Positions 1 to 8,065 of a DNA stretch of 64,000 nt are shown in pieces. How positions within the stretch are numbered: position 1 is the first letter of the stretch; each line of letters opens with the position of its first letter. The notes below the pieces were generated by a model, which was not told the origin of the DNA, did no database searches, and worked only from the letters and a program-made list of their open reading frames with translations. This DNA comes from Melghirimyces profundicolus (GTDB taxonomy: Bacteria > Bacillota > Bacilli > Thermoactinomycetales > DSM-45169). The DNA is taken from the NCBI RefSeq assembly GCF_003054245.1, contig NZ_QBKR01000002.1, positions 179,486 through 243,485 of the forward strand, written 5' to 3'. The position numbers and the translations under genes are program-made.

Positions 1-413
1 CCGTTTCCGCGGGGAAAAGCCCGCTCCGGTTTGGGCATCACCAAGGGAGCACGGGACATGCTCTCCACCCCGCCCGCGATCATGACGTCTCCCTCGCCCA
101 AGCGGATCGCCCGGCCGGCCTGATGGATCGCTTCCAATCCTGAGCCGCACAGCCGGTTGACGGTCACCCCGCCGACACTCACCGGCAAATTCGCCAACAA
201 CAACGCCATCCGGGCCACGTTGCGGTTATCTTCCCCGGCCTGGTTGGCATTTCCGAAGTAGACGTCTTCCACGTCCTCCCCGGGAATCCCGCTCCGCTCC
301 ATCACCCCTTGGATGGCGACGGCAGCCAGGTCGTCCGGACGGACCGAAGACAGACTTCCGCCGTGGCGGCCGACCGGAGTCCGGACCGCTCCCGTGATCC
401 ATGCTTCTCTCAA
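1..413 (-). CDS. Acetyl-CoA acyltransferase (thiolase), N-terminal part, cut by window edge
   Basis: The first 137 codons of a thiolase are visible; the rest lies outside the window. The acyl-accepting cysteine is residue 89 in the motif NRLCGSGLEA, and the segment AGGVESMSRAP that follows is typical of degradative thiolases (acetyl-CoA acyltransferase or 3-oxoadipyl-CoA thiolase). The TTG start is chosen because GGAGGTG lies 6 bases upstream and no ATG or GTG fits. The enzyme should split 3-oxoacyl-CoA with CoA in the cytoplasm. A sigma-54 promoter lies just upstream, and the gene encoding a sigma-54 activator is the next gene upstream, so it is probably that regulator's target. Exact substrate cannot be told from this part. 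Confidence 0.9.
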   Translation of the reverse strand, partial: MREAWITGAVRTPVGRHGGSLSSVRPDDLAAVAIQGVMERSGIPGEDVEDVYFGNANQAGEDNRNVARMALLLANLPVSVGGVTVNRLCGSGLEAIHQAGRAIRLGEGDVMIAGGVESMSRAPLVMPKPERAFPRGN

Positions 414-446
414 CCCATTCACCTCCCGGTTTGGTACCAAAACAGT

Positions 447-463
447 AGCAAAAAACATGCCAA
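447..463 (-). promoter_or_regulatory. Sigma-54 (-24/-12) promoter for the thiolase gene
   Basis: The minus strand reads TTGGCATGTTTTTTGCT. The invariant GG (461-460) and GC (449-448) are spaced exactly as in the consensus TGGCACGNNNNTTGC, differing at one preferred base. Transcription would begin near 436, about 23 bases before the thiolase TTG. An imperfect palindrome at 485-509 (CGGA..TC / GA..CTCCG) could be the activator site, but this is weak. Confidence 0.75.
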
Positions 464-519
464 CGGGTGAAAACCCTGTAAAAACGGAGAATCGTGTTTG
501 GGATTTCCGAACCTGAGTC

Positions 520-564
520 AAAAAAATAAGTCGATTCCGCCTGATCAGTCGGAATCGACTTATT
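520..564 (-). terminator. Rho-independent terminator of the sigma-54 activator gene
   Basis: A perfect 15-bp stem (525-539 with 550-564) closes a 10-base loop and is followed on the minus strand by a run of seven T. It lies 4 bases after the activator stop codon and separates it from the thiolase promoter. Confidence 0.9.
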
Positions 565-567
565 CCT

Positions 568-2292
568 CTACGATTTCTCCCGGATGCCGTATTTGTATGC
601 TTTCCGGATCGCGCTGGACTGGCTGATGCTCAGTTTTTCAGCCACACGGTAGGAGCTCCGGTGCCTCCGATAGGCCTCGCGCAGAATCTCTTGCTCCAGC
701 CGGGCGGTAAACTCGGACAACGACTGGAAAGGTCCGGTTCCAGCCGGCAGCGGAAAGACTTCCCCGTTAATTTTCGTCCGCAACCCGCCCGTGTCCGGGG
801 GCGTTGTTTTTTTCTTCAAGCCCCGGGTCTCCGGGATGTACTCGGGAAGGATGGTGTCATCGGGGCTGGTGATCACCAACCGCTCCACCATGTTGGCCAG
901 TTCACGGACGTTCCCGGGCCAATCGTACTGCCGCAATTTCCCGTACACTTCGGGTGCGAAGGTCCGGGAGGTTCGGTGCTTCCGGTTGAACCGGTCAAGG
1001 AAATGGACCAACAGCGGTTGGATGTCACTCCGCCGCTTCCGGAGAGGGGGGATCTCGATGGGAACCACGCTGATCCGGTAGTACAGGTCTTCCCGAAACT
1101 CCCCTTTCTCCACCATCTTCTTCAGATCCCGGTTGGTGGCGGCGATGATCCGGGTGTTGAAGGGGATCGGTCGAATTCCCCCCACTCGGCGAAGGGTTTT
1201 GTCCTGAAGGACGCGCAACAGCTTGACCTGCATGGGTAACGGAAGTTCCCCGATTTCGTCCAGAAACAGCGTGCCGTTCTCCGCCACTTCAAACATCCCC
1301 GGTTTGCCTTCCTTTTTTGCCCCGGTGAAGGCTCCCGGTTCGTATCCGAAGAGTTCGGACTCCATCAGCTCCGGGGGGATCGCCCCGCAGTTGACGGTGA
1401 TAAAGGAACCTTTTTCGAATCGGGGGCTTTGTTTGTGGATGGCCCGGGCAAACACTTCTTTCCCCACTCCCGACTCTCCCAGCAACAACACGGTGGTATC
1501 CGTTCCCGCCACCCGCCGGGCCAGATGATAAACCTGTTTCATGGCCAGATCGTTCATGATGATGGAGGAATCGTCTTTGAGATGAAGTTTGCGGAGCTGG
1601 GCCAACTCCCGTTTGTATCGATCGGACAATTTCCGGGTCTCATTCAGTTCGTCTTTCAACCGGTTCAGCTCCGACACGTCCCGGATATTGGTGACGACAC
1701 GGATGATTTCCCCATCTTCATCCAGGACCGGACTGCCCGTGATGACGTTGATCTTTCCCTGTTTCGTCTCCTGGACCACGCTGACGGGTTGGCCGGTTTT
1801 CAACACCTCCAGGGTGACGGATTTTTTCAGAATCCCTCTTCGTTCCAGGTAACGGACGTCTTTTCCGATATAGTACTCCTTCGGGATCCCGGTCAACCGT
1901 TCGATCGCCGAGTTGGTGTGAAGGGTGATGCCGTGACGGTCGGTGATATAGATGCAATCATAGGCGTTTTCGATCACGGCGTCCAATTCACCGGTTCCCT
2001 CCGGTTTTCGAACGTAAGGTTCCAGTCGGTGAAGCCGCCCTCCTTGCAGACACTCCGGTCGTTCGGTATGCAGGCGGTATGTTTCTCCCTTCCGGGTAAT
2101 CCACACATTCTCCGATGTCCGTTCCAGAATGGAATCCTTCAACTTCTCCCATGAATCAGGGAATTCGGCCTCCGCGTTACGCTTCACCAACCGGATCATG
2201 GCTTGAGTCGCATGGTGGATTCGTCCCCCTGCATCCACAATGGCCATGGCACAGGATGACTGCTCCCAGAGCTGTTGCCAATTCAACTGCAT
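568..2292 (-). CDS. PAS-domain sigma-54-dependent transcriptional activator
   Basis: A 574-residue bacterial enhancer-binding protein. It holds PAS-type sensor regions (about residues 1-80 and 105-210), a short coiled linker, and the AAA+ domain with Walker A GESGVGKE (272-279), the sigma-54 contact motif GAFTGA (320-325) and Walker B FLDEIGELP. The C-terminus (about 545-570) is a Fis-type helix-turn-helix. The ATG beginning MQLNWQQLWE is chosen because a GGGGGG ribosome site lies upstream; an in-frame ATG 14 codons earlier lacks one. It resembles the RocR/BkdR/PrpR-type activators of Bacillota, which switch on catabolic genes; the ligand is unknown. The adjacent thiolase with its -24/-12 promoter is the obvious target. 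Confidence 0.92.
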   Translation of the reverse strand: MQLNWQQLWEQSSCAMAIVDAGGRIHHATQAMIRLVKRNAEAEFPDSWEKLKDSILERTSENVWITRKGETYRLHTERPECLQGGRLHRLEPYVRKPEGTGELDAVIENAYDCIYITDRHGITLHTNSAIERLTGIPKEYYIGKDVRYLERRGILKKSVTLEVLKTGQPVSVVQETKQGKINVITGSPVLDEDGEIIRVVTNIRDVSELNRLKDELNETRKLSDRYKRELAQLRKLHLKDDSSIIMNDLAMKQVYHLARRVAGTDTTVLLLGESGVGKEVFARAIHKQSPRFEKGSFITVNCGAIPPELMESELFGYEPGAFTGAKKEGKPGMFEVAENGTLFLDEIGELPLPMQVKLLRVLQDKTLRRVGGIRPIPFNTRIIAATNRDLKKMVEKGEFREDLYYRISVVPIEIPPLRKRRSDIQPLLVHFLDRFNRKHRTSRTFAPEVYGKLRQYDWPGNVRELANMVERLVITSPDDTILPEYIPETRGLKKKTTPPDTGGLRTKINGEVFPLPAGTGPFQSLSEFTARLEQEILREAYRRHRSSYRVAEKLSISQSSAIRKAYKYGIREKS

Positions 2293-2440
2293 GTCAATCC
2301 CCCCTTCCAAAACCCCATCCATGACTGCCCTCATTTCCGTTGACCGTGATCACAGGACAACCTGTTCCGCGTTTCTTCCCGATCGAAATCGGTTCTGTCT
2401 ATTTCGATTAACGAAGATTTCATCCGGAGAGATTGCAGTT

Positions 2441-2469
2441 TGAAAAAGAAAAACACCCTTTCCGGTGTT
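2441..2469 (-). terminator. Terminator of the dienoyl-CoA reductase gene
   Basis: On the minus strand AACACC pairs with GGTGTT around a 6-base loop, followed by TTTTCTTTTTC. It lies about 60 bases after the stop codon of the upstream reductase gene. Confidence 0.75.
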
Positions 2470-2531
2470 TAACAGAAACCTGTCTCTTTTGTCTTCCTTT
2501 TGATCGGGTCGATATAGGTATCAGCAAGACC

Positions 2532-3302
2532 TTAAACGAACGACTTTTGGCCGCTGAGCCATTGCCCTCCGTCGATCGTGATGCACTCCCCGTTGATGAA
2601 GCCGGACGCCGGAGAGAAGAGAAAGCTGGCCAGTTCGGCGATTTCCTCCGGCTTTCCCAGACGGCCGAGGGGGACGCTTTCAATCGTACGTCGGCAGGCT
2701 TCTTCCGACTGAAATAAACGTTCCTGCCCGCCGGTGTTGGTAACCGGACCCGGTGCAATCGCGTTGACTCTGATTCCGTACTTTTCACCCCACTCCACCG
2801 CCAGCGTCCGCGTCATGGCCAGAACACCGGCTTTGGCACACGCGGAGTGGATGACGCCCGGTCCCGCCCCCCAGGCATACGTGGCGAGGATGTTGAGAAT
2901 GCTGCCATTCCGCCCGGTTCGAATCCACTCCTTTCCGACCGCCTGGGAACAATACCACGTTCCGTTCAACACAATGTTGACGACAGCATTCCACCCGTTG
3001 ATGGAAAGATCCTCGGCCGGACAGATAAAGTTTCCGGCCGCATTGTTCACCAGATAATCAATGTCCCCGAACGCTTTTTTTGTCTCTTCCACCGTGTGAT
3101 GGACTTTTTCCGGATCGCGGACGTCCATGGGCACGCACAGAACCTGTCCGTCCCGGTGTGGTATCTCTTTCCTGGCCGCCTCCAAACGTTCCGACGAACG
3201 CCCGGTGATGACCACACGCGCCCCTTCCGCGGCGAATTTCTTCGCCATGGCCTTTCCCATTCCGCTTCCGCCACCTGTTACAATCACCACTTTGTCTTTC
3301 AC
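2532..3302 (-). CDS. fadH: 2,4-dienoyl-CoA reductase, short-chain dehydrogenase family
   Basis: A 256-residue SDR protein. The cofactor loop is TGGGSGMGK near the N-terminus, NNAAG follows in the central fold, and the pattern IHSACAKAG replaces the usual YxxxK active site. That replacement is typical of peroxisomal-type and Bacillus YkuF/FadH dienoyl-CoA reductases, which lack the tyrosine. The family uses NADPH to reduce 2,4-dienoyl-CoA during breakdown of unsaturated fatty acids. The GTG start is preferred to an ATG nine codons upstream because AAAGGAGG sits 8 bases before it. It is its own unit here, with a terminator downstream. A fatty-acid role fits the nearby thiolase, although the two are separated by the regulator gene. 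Confidence 0.87.
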   Translation of the reverse strand: MKDKVVIVTGGGSGMGKAMAKKFAAEGARVVITGRSSERLEAARKEIPHRDGQVLCVPMDVRDPEKVHHTVEETKKAFGDIDYLVNNAAGNFICPAEDLSINGWNAVVNIVLNGTWYCSQAVGKEWIRTGRNGSILNILATYAWGAGPGVIHSACAKAGVLAMTRTLAVEWGEKYGIRVNAIAPGPVTNTGGQERLFQSEEACRRTIESVPLGRLGKPEEIAELASFLFSPASGFINGECITIDGGQWLSGQKSFV

Positions 3303-3398
3303 CGGAAAGACCTCCTTTTGGGAATGCAATCACTCTTTACATTTTAACGAATCATTCAAACACATGAAATATTCTTTGGGTAACTTTCCATGTTTCAC

Positions 3399-3422
3399 AA
3401 AAAAGCACACCCTTCCGGGTGC
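3399..3422 (-). terminator. Weak hairpin with T-run upstream of fadH
   Basis: On the minus strand GCACCC and GGGTGT flank GGAA and are followed by TTTTTT. The stem is short and includes one G-T pair. It could be a second terminator for the nucleosidase transcript. Confidence 0.5.
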
Positions 3423-3539
3423 AGCATGGGATTCTCAAATACCAGCATTTCATTTTTCAACCCCATACGGTGTTATAGGCGATGCTTGCAACCAAGGCGA
3501 AAAGGTGGTTGAAACGGGAGGAAGCCCAACAAATCAAAT

Positions 3540-3577
3540 AAGGGGCAGGCTCTGTGACATTCACAGGGCCTGCCCCC
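3540..3577 (-). terminator. Terminator of the nucleosidase gene, repeat-type hairpin
   Basis: A 16-bp stem with one mismatch (arms 3542-3557 and 3561-3576, sequence GGGGCAGGCCCTGTGA on the minus strand) closes a 3-base loop. It starts 10 bases after the stop codon. Almost the same stem recurs at 4467-4511 after the adenine deaminase gene. Confidence 0.8.
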
Positions 3578-3586
3578 TCTCTTTTA

Positions 3587-4408
3587 TTAATTCATATTTT
3601 CGAGCATCTTCTTGATGACGTGGCTGGAGTTTTTCGCTGCTTCTTTCACAAAGTTTTTTTGGATTTTCGCAGCTTCTTTGTCGGCTTTATCAGAAGCTGA
3701 GCGAATGACCACGTACGGAATGTCGTTCATATAAGCCACTTGTCCGACAGCAGCGCCTTCCATTTCAACGACATAAGCGTTGAATGTTTCATAAATCCAC
3801 TTGGTCTTCTTTTCACTGGCGATGAATTGGTCGCCGGTCGCAATGCGGGCGGTATACACATCAACGTAGTCCGGCAATCCTTTCGTGCCTTTTTGGGCCA
3901 AGGAAATCAATTCTTTGTCCGCTTTAAAAAACCGGACGTCCATCCCGGGGATTTGGCCGGGCTTGAAGTCTTTAGCCGTTTCATCCATATCATGATGGAC
4001 CGTTTCCGTTGAGATGACAAGATCGCCAAGTCCCAGTTTTGGATAAAGGCCGCCGGCAACACCGGAGTTAATGAGCGCGTCGACATGAAATTCACTGACA
4101 AGAATTTGGGCGGCAGACGCAGCATTGACTTTGCCGATGCCTGATTGAACGAGGACAATGTTTTGTCCTTTCAATGTTCCTTTATAAAACGTCATTCCGG
4201 CAATTTTTTTCGTTTCATCGACTTTCATTTCGTCATGCAGCATGTTGATTTCGACTTCCATCGGTCCGATAATACCCACGATTTTTTCGTCTTTTTTCGG
4301 TTGTTGGCCGCCGGTTGTGTTGTTTTGGTTTTGTGTCCCGCACCCCGCGATTAACATCGTGACCAGCGTGAATACCAACAGCTTCTTTCCGATTGCGAAA
4401 ACATTCAT
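3587..4408 (-). CDS. mtnN: Exported lipoprotein 5'-methylthioadenosine/S-adenosylhomocysteine nucleosidase
   Basis: A 273-residue protein made of a lipoprotein signal peptide (hydrophobic stretch then LIAGC, lipidated Cys 23), an Asn/Gln-rich linker, and a full nucleosidase domain from about residue 42. Family landmarks are GIIGPMEVE, the VVEMEGAAV substrate segment and the catalytic aspartate in RSASDKAD. The enzyme cuts MTA or SAH to adenine plus the sugar thioether. Usual MtnN is cytoplasmic and about 230 residues; the lipobox predicts anchoring on the outer face of the membrane. Adenine deaminase is the next gene upstream on the same strand. GC content is visibly lower than in the flanking genes, as for the deaminase, which suggests joint acquisition. 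Confidence 0.88.
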   Translation of the reverse strand: MNVFAIGKKLLVFTLVTMLIAGCGTQNQNNTTGGQQPKKDEKIVGIIGPMEVEINMLHDEMKVDETKKIAGMTFYKGTLKGQNIVLVQSGIGKVNAASAAQILVSEFHVDALINSGVAGGLYPKLGLGDLVISTETVHHDMDETAKDFKPGQIPGMDVRFFKADKELISLAQKGTKGLPDYVDVYTARIATGDQFIASEKKTKWIYETFNAYVVEMEGAAVGQVAYMNDIPYVVIRSASDKADKEAAKIQKNFVKEAAKNSSHVIKKMLENMN

Positions 4409-4466
4409 CTTCTGTACACCTCATCGTTGTTTTTGAGATCGAACTCGAATAAAAATCAAGGAGAAG

Positions 4467-4517
4467 GGGGTCAGGCCCTGTGACCGAATGTTGTTCACAG
4501 GGCCTGGCCCCTTTTTT
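4467..4517. terminator. Hairpin terminator between ade and mtnN
   Basis: A 17-bp imperfect stem (4467-4483 with 4495-4511) whose core GTCAGGCCCTGTGA repeats the stem after mtnN. The T-run follows it on the plus strand, but it lies right after the adenine deaminase stop on the minus strand and probably stops that transcript. Confidence 0.65.
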
Positions 4518-6276
4518 AAGTTGTGTTCACAAGCCCCGGCACCCCTGCCTCAATGTGTTGAAAGGTCTCAACATCAAACAGTCCGACATCGGTCAACTTG
4601 AGTTCAGGAATGACCGGCAGTGTCAAAAAGGACAAAGTTAAAAAAGGATTGAAGGCTCCCGAAAAACCGGATTCTGACAATGCGGCGTCGATCTGTTCAA
4701 GCCCGGCATTCACGGTGTCACTGTCTTGATCTGACATCAGACCTGCAATTGGCAGCGGCAGCGCGGCCTGCACTTCGCCGCCTCGTACGACGACCAATCC
4801 GCCGTTCATGGCGCGGATGGCATCAACCGCTTTCACCATGTCCCGATCATTCGTCCCCGCCGCAACGAGATTATGGGAGTCGTGAGCGACCGTGGATGCA
4901 ATGGCGCCGTGGGTCAAACCAAGACCTTTGACAATCCCCAAGCCGATATTCCCGGTGCCATGATGCCTCTCCACCACCGCTAATTTAAGCTGGTCGCGGT
5001 TCACTGAAGGCTGGAAGACTCCGGCTTCCACATCCACTTTTTCAATCAACTTTTCCGTCACCAGGCTATTGGGGTTAATCCCGATAACATGGGCCTGTTC
5101 GGTTGTTCCGATCGGAATTTGCAACTGTTCTGCCCGAATTTCCGGAATCTGAACGGTATGGGTTATCGGCGGCGGCGGAGTTACCGGATTCAAGTCTTCC
5201 CCGACGTATTTTCCCTGTTCAGCAACAAGCTTCCCTGATTTATAAACCTCACTGATGGTGACCTGATCCAAGTCATCCAATAGTAAAAAGTCCGCTTCAT
5301 AGCCCGGGGCGATCGCTCCTTTTTCGTTTAAACCATAGCATTCCGCTGCATTCAGTGAAGCCATCTGAACCGCTAACAACGGGTCAAGCCCTTCTTGAAT
5401 CGCCAAGCGGACATTATGATCAATGCTGCCTTCTGCGATTAAATCATCCAAATGCTTATCATCGGTGCAAAAAAGACAACGGTGCGCGTTCCGTTCATTG
5501 ACAACCGGCAGCAGCGCCTTAAGGTCTTTGGCTGCGGACCCTTCCCGCAAAAGAAGGTGCATCCCGCGCCGTAAACGGTCCTTCGCTTCAGAAGCCGTGC
5601 TACATTCATGGTCCGTGCCAATTCCAGCCGCGCGGTAAACATTTACGGCAGCAGCGTCCAAACCGGCAGCATGACCGTCAATATGGCTGCGATGCTTTGC
5701 GGCCCTTGCCAGCTTGTCCATCATTCCATCCTCAGCGTTTAAAACCGATGGATAATCCATCACTTCAGCCAACCCCTTCACCCTTTTATGCTGATAAAAA
5801 GGTTCAAGGTCTTCCGCCGTCAGCTCGGCTCCGGCATTTTCAAACGGTGTGGCGGGAACGCTTGACGGCAGCATAAAAAAAATGTCCATCGGGATATTTT
5901 CGGCATCATCCATCATAAATTGAAGTCCGTCTGTTCCGGACACATTCGCGATTTCGTGAGGATCCGTCATGACCGTCGTGACCCCGTGCGGCAGGACGAC
6001 TTTGGCAAATTCACTCGGCGGGACCATCGCCGATTCAATATGCACATGACCATCGATAAACGAGGGAGAGACATAACGGTTGGCCGCATCAATGACCTGT
6101 TTGCCTTCAAATTCGCCAATCCCGACGAAAAAGCCGTCTGCGATGGCAATATCCCCTTCCATCACTTCCCGATTAAACACATCTATAATTTTTCCATTTT
6201 TGATCACGATATCAGCAGGAATTCTTTTACTTGCCACATCAATCCGTTTTTTTAATCCCGATGGATCGAAAACCAT
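4516..6276 (-). CDS. ade: Adenine deaminase
   Basis: A 586-residue member of the amidohydrolase superfamily that converts adenine to hypoxanthine and ammonia in purine salvage. The N-terminal metal site DGHVHIES (His 77 and His 79), MTDPHEIANVSG and the C-terminal AHDSHN segment are diagnostic for bacterial Ade. Length equals the family norm. The ATG is used because GGAGGGG stands 8 bases before it; a TTG directly in front is possible. Expression should be set by a purine riboswitch of the guanine class and a terminator in the 5' leader. The downstream lipoprotein nucleosidase would supply adenine. The gene is lower in GC than its neighbours. Confidence 0.95.
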   Translation of the reverse strand: MVFDPSGLKKRIDVASKRIPADIVIKNGKIIDVFNREVMEGDIAIADGFFVGIGEFEGKQVIDAANRYVSPSFIDGHVHIESAMVPPSEFAKVVLPHGVTTVMTDPHEIANVSGTDGLQFMMDDAENIPMDIFFMLPSSVPATPFENAGAELTAEDLEPFYQHKRVKGLAEVMDYPSVLNAEDGMMDKLARAAKHRSHIDGHAAGLDAAAVNVYRAAGIGTDHECSTASEAKDRLRRGMHLLLREGSAAKDLKALLPVVNERNAHRCLFCTDDKHLDDLIAEGSIDHNVRLAIQEGLDPLLAVQMASLNAAECYGLNEKGAIAPGYEADFLLLDDLDQVTISEVYKSGKLVAEQGKYVGEDLNPVTPPPPITHTVQIPEIRAEQLQIPIGTTEQAHVIGINPNSLVTEKLIEKVDVEAGVFQPSVNRDQLKLAVVERHHGTGNIGLGIVKGLGLTHGAIASTVAHDSHNLVAAGTNDRDMVKAVDAIRAMNGGLVVVRGGEVQAALPLPIAGLMSDQDSDTVNAGLEQIDAALSESGFSGAFNPFLTLSFLTLPVIPELKLTDVGLFDVETFQHIEAGVPGLVNTT

Positions 6277-6302
6277 CAAACTTCCCCTCCTCTAATAAAA
6301 AT

Positions 6303-6329
6303 AAAAAACTCCAGGCTCATCCTGGAGTT
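6303..6329 (-). terminator. Leader terminator of the ade riboswitch
   Basis: AACTCCAGG and CCTGGAGTT form a perfect 9-bp stem with a 5-base loop, followed by TTTTTTATTTTT on the minus strand. It ends about 25 bases before the ade start codon, so it can act as the expression platform. A second pairing, ATTAGAGT with ACTCTAAT followed by TTTTT, lies between it and the aptamer and may be an alternative fold. Confidence 0.8.
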
Positions 6330-6426
6330 GACGCAGAGGAGAAAAATTAGAGTTTGCACACAGATGTCACCGCTCAGTATCCGGACCCTTTTCCGGCCGG
6401 GCGGGTGAAAGCACGACTCTAATCCC

Positions 6427-6493
6427 CTCGTAGTCAAACTATTTACGGTAGTTTGGTAGAAACTTCCGGACCATATTTCCAGGATTATACGAG
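6427..6493 (-). promoter_or_regulatory. Purine riboswitch aptamer, guanine class, controlling ade
   Basis: The minus strand shows the full purine aptamer: P1 CTCGTA/TACGAG, J1/2 TAATC, P2 CTGGA/TCCGG, J2/3 AAGTTTCTACC, P3 AAACTA/TAGTTT with loop CCGTAAA, and J3/1 GACTA. The base that pairs with the ligand is C (GAC, as in xpt), which marks guanine/hypoxanthine binding; adenine aptamers have U there. Confidence 0.93.
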
Positions 6494-6531
6494 TGGATGC
6501 ATCGCTTGTATTCAATTGAAGGAATGCTGAT

Positions 6532-6560
6532 ATTCTAAACACGGACGACAACCGTGTCAA
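6532..6560 (-). promoter_or_regulatory. Sigma-A promoter of the riboswitch-ade transcript
   Basis: The -35 box TTGACA (6560-6555) and -10 box TAGAAT (6537-6532) are separated by 17 bases. The start would fall near 6525, about 30 bases before the aptamer. Confidence 0.8.
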
Positions 6561-6631
6561 TGCCCCCCATGAGATATAATAATTTTAAAACCTTTCTGCG
6601 ACAAGATGACGACAGTGAACCCCCCCCCTCC

Positions 6632-6659
6632 AAAAAATACCCTCCCGGCAACAGGAGGG
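6632..6659 (-). terminator. Terminator of the acid-sugar operon
   Basis: On the minus strand CCCTCC pairs with GGAGGG around an 8-base loop and is followed by TATTTTTT. It lies 20 bases after the permease stop codon. Confidence 0.85.
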
Positions 6660-6679
6660 CGTGCTCTTATACAATATTT

Positions 6680-8050
6680 TCAACCCACGATCCCATTCGC
6701 CAACAGAAGCATGACCAAGGACACCGCCCAGGCCAAAGTGGTGGGAACCGACCAGGTCCAGAGCTGTTCCTTCACGTTTTTGATCCCCAACATCCGGTTG
6801 GCCACCCAGAACATACTGTCATTGAAGTGCGAAAACATCATCGAGCCCAGAGCGGCACCTTGTGCGGCCAGCACCATGTTGATGTCCAGGTGGACGATGA
6901 TGGGGGCGGAGATGGAGGCTGCCGTAATCATGGCGACGGTTCCGCTTCCCTGGATGAGACGGACCAGTGTGGAAATGAAAAACGGGAGCAGAATCGCGGG
7001 CAACGGCGCTTGGGCCACCAGTTTGGCGATTTCCTCGCCGGCTCCGCTTTCCCGAAGGACATTCCCCAGCGCGCCCCCCGCACCGGTGACCAACAGAATG
7101 ATCCCCGCTGATTGAATTCCTTCTTCCATCCGTTCCAAGGCTTCCGAACGGCGAAGATGACCGAACAGACCGTAGACGGCGATCAACAGCCCGATGCCCA
7201 CGGCGATGACCGGGGATCCGAGAAAGAGAAAATAATCCACCACCCCGCCTTTCCTATCAAGCGCCGTCAACACTGTATTGATCAGGATGAGGATGAGGGG
7301 AACGAATATGGGCAATAGTGAAATCCAAAGAGACGGCAAGTTCTTTTTTTCTTCCATCTCCACAAACTCGCGGAACGTTCGGGGATGTTCGGGACGAACC
7401 CATCCCGTTCCTTCTTCATCGGGCAGCTGATATATCTTTTTACCCACCCATTTGCCGTAAAAGACGCCGGTCATGATCACCGGTATGCCAAAGATCAATC
7501 CCCACAGCATCATCAATCCGACATCCACTTTGAAGATGCCCGCGACCCCCAAGGGACCCGGTGTCGGGGGAACCGCATGGTGGGTGGCGGTCAGCCCGAT
7601 TCCCAGGGCCACCCCCAACCCGACAACGGATTTTCCCGTTCTGGAAGAAAGCGCTTTCGCAATCGGGGTTAAAATGACAAAGGCCGAGTCGACAAAAATG
7701 GGAATGGAGACCACGTATCCTGTCAAAGCCAATGCCCATTCTTCTTTCTTTTTGCCCAACCACTTGAGGAAACTGAAAGCCAACCGTTCCCCCGCACCGG
7801 AAACTTCCAGGATGCGGCCCATCATCACCCCGAAGCCGATCACCAGTCCGATGGACCCCAGTGTATTTCCGAATCCCATGGTAATCGCTTCAATGACGGC
7901 CGGGGGAGCCATCCCCCCGACCAAACCTGTCACCGAAGCGGCGATGATCAATGCGGGAAAAGCGTGAACCTTGGTTTTTAACACAAGGAAGATCAGTATT
8001 CCCATTCCCAAAAGAAGCCCGAGAATTATCAGCCCTGCCGAACCGTCCAT
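6680..8050 (-). CDS. GntP-family acid-sugar permease
   Basis: A 456-residue very hydrophobic protein with about 12 membrane segments. It carries GntP-family signatures: GFGNTLGSIG, the ATHHAVPPTPGP loop and GSGTVAMITAA. GntP proteins take up gluconate and related hydroxy acids with protons. It is the last gene of the regulator-kinase-PdxA2-permease operon, 15 bases after pdxA2, with its own GGAGG site. The context points to D-threonate or D-erythronate as substrate rather than gluconate; that is inference. Confidence 0.9.
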   Translation of the reverse strand: MDGSAGLIILGLLLGMGILIFLVLKTKVHAFPALIIAASVTGLVGGMAPPAVIEAITMGFGNTLGSIGLVIGFGVMMGRILEVSGAGERLAFSFLKWLGKKKEEWALALTGYVVSIPIFVDSAFVILTPIAKALSSRTGKSVVGLGVALGIGLTATHHAVPPTPGPLGVAGIFKVDVGLMMLWGLIFGIPVIMTGVFYGKWVGKKIYQLPDEEGTGWVRPEHPRTFREFVEMEEKKNLPSLWISLLPIFVPLILILINTVLTALDRKGGVVDYFLFLGSPVIAVGIGLLIAVYGLFGHLRRSEALERMEEGIQSAGIILLVTGAGGALGNVLRESGAGEEIAKLVAQAPLPAILLPFFISTLVRLIQGSGTVAMITAASISAPIIVHLDINMVLAAQGAALGSMMFSHFNDSMFWVANRMLGIKNVKEQLWTWSVPTTLAWAVSLVMLLLANGIVG

Positions 8051-8065
8051 GATGAAACCCTCCTG

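Larger units (their letters stand above)
3303..3586. other. Intergenic region with two hairpins, no recognised gene
   Basis: Between the reductase and the nucleosidase gene there are two minus-strand hairpins (listed separately) and a possible 19-codon plus-strand reading frame at 3482-3541 (MLATKAKRW...). That frame has no clear ribosome site and matches nothing I know. The half-site TGAATGA upstream of the reductase recalls a FadR operator, but its second half does not match. Confidence 0.5.

Noticed and set aside
3323..3345. FadR-like operator before fadH
   Set aside because: Only one half-site (TGAATGA) is present; the second half does not fit.
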